Origin: Elusimicrobiota bacterium
Lineage (GTDB): Bacteria > Elusimicrobiota > Elusimicrobia > FEN-1173
Assembly: GCA_003158755.1 (NCBI GenBank)
Contig: PMLF01000004.1
Span: forward strand, 1-9,123
Direction: 5' to 3'
DNA length: 9,123 nucleotides
Within the stretch, counting starts at the first letter, position 1, and every line of letters starts with the position of its first letter. The notes under the pieces are model-generated. The model was not told the origin of the DNA. It made no database searches and saw nothing but the letters and a program-made list of their open reading frames with translations. The translations under genes and the position numbers were made by a program. Below, piece by piece: positions 9,001 to 9,123 of this stretch.

Positions 9001-9123
9001 GTGTTAACGCCGGATGTGAATGTGATTTCGACGACGCAGGACGCTTTCGGGTCCGTGACGGTGGCGATGGCGGTTCAACGATACGTGATCTTCGCGGGTC
9101 AGGCGAAGCTTGGACGTGTGACG
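1..9123 (+). CDS. Internal fragment of a giant RHS/YD-repeat-like surface protein
   Basis: Frame 1 is open across all 3041 codons, and both start and stop lie outside the window. The amino-acid pattern repeats in this frame and synonymous codons vary between repeats, which shows that this is the real coding frame. The first ~1357 residues are not obviously repetitive. The rest is an array of 18 composite repeats with YxYDxxGRL, DAFGxVT and GQAKL motifs, related in style to the YD hairpins of RHS, teneurin and TcC proteins. Only three cysteines occur (residues 191, 1851, 2221), and Ser, Thr, Gly, Asp and Val dominate, which fits an extracellular protein. I see no signal peptide, convincing membrane span, LPxTG-like anchor or RHS-core DPxG-type cleavage motif, but the termini where these would lie are missing. 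Known RHS proteins are usually about 1,000-2,500 residues, so this gene is already larger than most. The likely role is a giant adhesin, surface stalk or shell; this is inference from repeat type and composition. Confidence 0.95.
106..204 (+). other. Pro/Ala/Ser/Thr-rich interdomain linker (residues ~36-68)
   Basis: This stretch is almost entirely Pro, Ala, Ser, Thr and Gly, with runs such as APAAGPTS and SSPSSSP. It contains almost no hydrophobic core residues, so it is very likely disordered. It separates the end of an upstream segment (residues 1-35, which reads as short polar beta-like sequence) from the folded-looking segment that begins near TWTQAIAGVPF at residue 73. Such linkers are common between domains of secreted bacterial proteins. 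Confidence 0.6.
208..765 (+). other. Compact unassigned domain with an HExx near-miss motif (residues ~70-255)
   Basis: This segment starts with a hydrophobic stretch (AIAGVPFIVPLAIH), continues with predicted helices, and includes the strand-like phrase DGAILIHEDLLKSW (residues ~173-186) followed by the helix LALTILHENYLYANYL (~198-212). The arrangement, a short strand with a helix carrying HE, resembles the layout of small zincin metallopeptidases. However, the motif reads H203-E204-N-Y-L and lacks the second histidine of HExxH. It could be a decayed or non-catalytic peptidase-like fold, or simply coincidence. It holds Cys191, one of only three cysteines. I do not recognise a named family. 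Confidence 0.35.
766..1770 (+). other. Helical, Gln/Ala/Asn-rich region (residues ~256-590)
   Basis: The sequence is rich in Gln, Ala, Asn, Met and Leu with helix-like spacing, for example NELQVAQENMVLDAMK (~304-319), LTQMSQAEQNLAANLTQSAA (~353-372) and a second helical block near residues 441-525. A short beta-like patch containing FVKYEGWVMG lies at ~414-423. The region ends in a Gly/Asn/Ser-rich loop (IGGGSNANSQTGTNGS, ~576-591). The helices could pack as a coiled bundle, but no clean heptad pattern is visible. No catalytic motif was recognised and no family is assigned. Confidence 0.4.
1783..2805 (+). other. Beta-rich region with DP/NP loops (residues ~595-935)
   Basis: Alternating polar and hydrophobic residues suggest beta-strands, for example MMISRVTYDVG (~600-610), KVAGFVYGEVNVNT (~786-799), ALWDFQYSI (~831-839), EVLFGGWHLLAFT (~850-862) and FNFTVTGAIHLSVQRV (~886-901). 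The loops are rich in Asp-Pro and Asn-Pro turns: DPNNP occurs twice (residues 764-768 and 822-826), and PDPDPTHPG lies at ~841-849. Asp/Asn-rich loops such as NPGNGDGSD (876-884) could bind calcium, but no standard EF-hand or type I repeat spacing is present. The overall look is one or more beta-sandwich binding modules, possibly for carbohydrate or protein ligands. This is inference from composition and strand pattern only. Confidence 0.4.
2806..3234 (+). other. Amphipathic helical region (residues ~936-1078)
   Basis: After the beta-rich region the sequence becomes helical: SQQATQAKLDTFL (~934-946), NAIQKVLEFIRSN (~987-999), TVTNFLNDAKSVIGDGLTAI (~1008-1027) and TQAVNSIMSYVANN (~1043-1056). 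It ends in the hydrophobic patch ILQYLGLLSFF (1061-1071), which is too short and too interrupted to be a confident membrane span. The AKL at residues 940-942 is not part of the downstream GQAKL repeat, because it lacks the preceding QxF strand. No family is recognised. Confidence 0.4.
3265..3540 (+). other. Tyrosine-rich segment (residues 1089-1180)
   Basis: Twenty of these 92 residues are tyrosine (about 22%), and Trp at 1101, 1121 and 1167 adds further aromatics. Tyr often occurs in pairs (1111-1112, 1117-1118, 1163-1164, 1171-1172), within phrases such as VYYALASYYASWGAYF (1110-1125) and YGYGYASVFY (1147-1156). Ala and Ser fill much of the remainder, so the segment may form helices with aromatic faces or an aromatic-lined surface. 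It sits between the helical region and the run-up to the YD-like array. Aromatic patches of this kind can bind glycans or drive self-association, but nothing in the sequence proves either role. Confidence 0.7.
3556..4071 (+). other. Helical connector leading into the repeat array (residues ~1186-1357)
   Basis: The stretch is Ala/Ser/Val/Leu-rich with helix-like blocks, for example AVLSAAQGVLSKAKSAYSSV (~1191-1210) and AAQLKQRQIDFQAR (~1304-1317). It includes the short motif DAFV-free loop region around LPLNDPSVVGVN (~1277-1288) and ends with LTPDIEAGLLKSIVETAQGS (~1328-1347). It has no YD, DAFG or GQAKL motif. The first repeat begins directly after it at LYTYDDRGRL (1361-1370). It probably forms the neck that joins the N-terminal domains to the repeats. 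No family is recognised. Confidence 0.35.
5020..5160 (+). repeat. Long 'ELGA-WI' linker, copy 1 (residues 1674-1720)
   Basis: Here the short YDxxGRL hairpin is replaced by a longer element reading Y-L-G-E-E-L-G-A, then W-I at 1691-1692, then G-Q-M-N-T-A-A-V-V at 1700-1708, and ending at T-T-D-V-F. The same arrangement recurs about 640 residues later (bases 6934-7080). It lies between the fourth and fifth GQAKL anchors. Confidence 0.75.
6136..6465 (+). other. Non-repeat insertion inside the array (residues ~2046-2155)
   Basis: The interval between the eighth and ninth anchors is 199 residues instead of the usual 72-99. The extra ~110 residues are beta-like and include SLSLTAADIPAVLG (~2053-2066), the strand-rich TFTLTTKDGQVLQGKMTY (~2081-2098) and a diverged YD-like turn RDMVGRL (2129-2135). 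A normal YVYAYDAQGQL (2158-2168) follows. This looks like an extra small beta-domain set into the stalk, or two decayed units fused together. No family is recognised. Confidence 0.6.
6532..6705 (+). repeat. Degenerate repeat unit 9 (residues ~2178-2235)
   Basis: This unit follows the insertion. It keeps the strand V-Q-T-F-G-T-V-N-G-Q (2191-2200) but reads QEVL where every other unit has QAKL, QAKM or QSKL. It lacks the DAFG turn and the SxDGS segment, and it contains Cys2221, one of only three cysteines in the window. The reading frame is intact, so this is sequence drift or specialisation and not a frameshift. Confidence 0.7.
6934..7080 (+). repeat. Long 'ELGA-WI' linker, copy 2 (residues 2312-2360)
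   Basis: This is the partner of the linker at bases 5020-5160. It shares Y-x-G-x-ELGA, a W-I pair (2329-2330), G-Q-M-x-x-A-A-V-V (2340-2348), G-x-V-x-S and T-T-D-x-F in the same order, with a two-residue length difference. The two copies are far apart in the array, which points to an older internal duplication or shuffling of units. Confidence 0.75.
7213..7770 (+). repeat. Higher-order dimer repeat, copy 1 (diverged, 186 residues)
   Basis: It begins at ITYSYAG (residue 2405) and consists of a long-linker unit ending in QDYEVHAGTGQAKLM followed by a short-linker unit ending in EQTFGVLFGQSKL. It has the same order as the next two dimers but its linker (ELGPNSTDGQ...) is different, so it is the most diverged of the three. 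Confidence 0.65.
7771..8301 (+). repeat. Higher-order dimer repeat, copy 2 (177 residues)
   Basis: It begins at MTYTYKGMDA (residue 2591). A long-linker unit containing a GKGRP turn and ending in QNYGVHSGTGQAKLMS is followed by a short unit with FYDYDARGIM and FGQAKLVSVT. The first 30 bases (7771-7800) match 8302-8331 at all but two or three positions, making this the closest DNA-level repeat in the window. Confidence 0.8.
8302..8817 (+). repeat. Higher-order dimer repeat, copy 3 (172 residues)
   Basis: It begins at MTYTYKGMDA (residue 2768), 531 bases after the matching point of the preceding copy. The long-linker unit contains a SHGRP turn and ends in QNYEVHSATGQAKLMS. The short unit has FYTYDVRGLM and VGGQAKLSQVT. 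A few residues are lost in the second half relative to the preceding copy. Confidence 0.8.
8959..9006 (+). repeat. Two-copy KGN mini-repeat in the last linker (residues 2987-3002)
   Basis: Two adjacent eight-residue blocks read DAKGNVIK and DSKGNPVL. They look like consecutive D-x-x-G-N turns added to the linker, which helps explain why the last anchor interval is 121 residues. The surrounding linker (8820-9010) also looks slightly less GC-rich at third positions than its neighbours. Confidence 0.6.

Larger units (their letters stand above)
4072..9123 (+). repeat. Array of 18 composite YD/GQAKL protein repeats, continuing past the window end
   Basis: The GQAKL-type motif (Q-A-K-L/M) begins at bases 4207, 4453, 4711, 4927, 5212, 5467, 5713, 6001, 6841, 7132, 7420, 7690 (QSKL), 7984, 8221, 8518, 8737 and 9100, with a degenerate member (QEVL) at 6598. 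Each is preceded by Q-x-F/Y about 7-12 residues upstream; that Gln is present in all 18. Within a unit the order is YxYDxxGRL, then a DAFGxVT-type turn (17 of 18 units), then QxFxVxxGQAKL, then SxDGSxxxTxPYT leading to the next YxY. The YD and DAFG elements resemble two successive RHS/YD hairpins, while the GQAKL segment is not part of the classical YD repeat as I know it. Spacing is mostly 72-99 residues. The units are strongly diverged at DNA level, so this is an old array maintained by selection and not a fresh tandem expansion. Confidence 0.9.

Noticed and set aside
4072..9123. A classical RHS toxin core with C-terminal effector.
   Set aside because: The YD-like motifs are present, but no DPxG-type core boundary or toxin domain is visible and the C-terminus lies outside the window.
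4072..9123. CRISPR array or DNA-level satellite.
   Set aside because: The repeats are conserved as protein, vary at synonymous sites and have uneven spacing that is always a multiple of three bases.

Overview
The window is the inside of one enormous protein-coding gene. Reading the + strand in frame 1 (codons 1-3, 4-6, and so on), all 3041 codons are sense codons. I see no stop and no start that can be defended, so both ends of the gene lie outside the window. There is no intergenic DNA, and I found no RNA gene, promoter, ribosome binding site, terminator, insertion sequence or CRISPR array. Residue numbers below count from the first codon of the window, so residue n begins at base 3n-2.

Layout. 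Residues 1-35 are the tail of an upstream segment, followed by a Pro/Ala/Ser/Thr linker (about 36-68). Residues 70-255 form a compact mixed segment with a near-miss HExxH motif. Residues 256-590 look mostly helical and Gln/Ala-rich. Residues 595-935 look beta-rich, with DP/NP-rich loops. Residues 936-1357 are helical, with a very Tyr-rich stretch at 1089-1180. From residue 1358 to the end (bases 4072-9123) there is an array of 18 composite repeats. Each carries one or more RHS/YD-like beta-hairpin motifs (YxYDxxGRL, then xTxDAFGxVT), a hallmark segment QxFxVxxGQAKL, and an SxDGSxxxTxPYT segment. Anchor-to-anchor spacing is mostly 72-99 residues, with one 199-residue interval caused by an insertion and one of 121 residues at the end. 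From about base 7213 the units alternate short and long, giving a higher-order dimer of 172-186 residues.

Organism. The DNA is GC-rich by eye, with strong G/C preference at third codon positions, and has no introns, so it is bacterial in style. The protein is Ser/Thr/Gly/Asp/Val-rich with only three cysteines in 3041 residues, which suits a secreted or cell-surface protein. Giant genes of this kind are known from Omnitrophota and some other poorly cultured bacteria. Assignment to such a lineage is an inference only, since the window holds no taxonomic marker.

How the parts fit. A non-repetitive, partly helical and partly beta-rich region sits N-terminal of a long YD-like repeat stalk or shell. 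By analogy with RHS/teneurin/Tc-toxin proteins the repeats may build an extended or hollow beta-structure at the cell surface. The ends that would show secretion, anchoring or a toxin domain are outside the window, so the function remains open.
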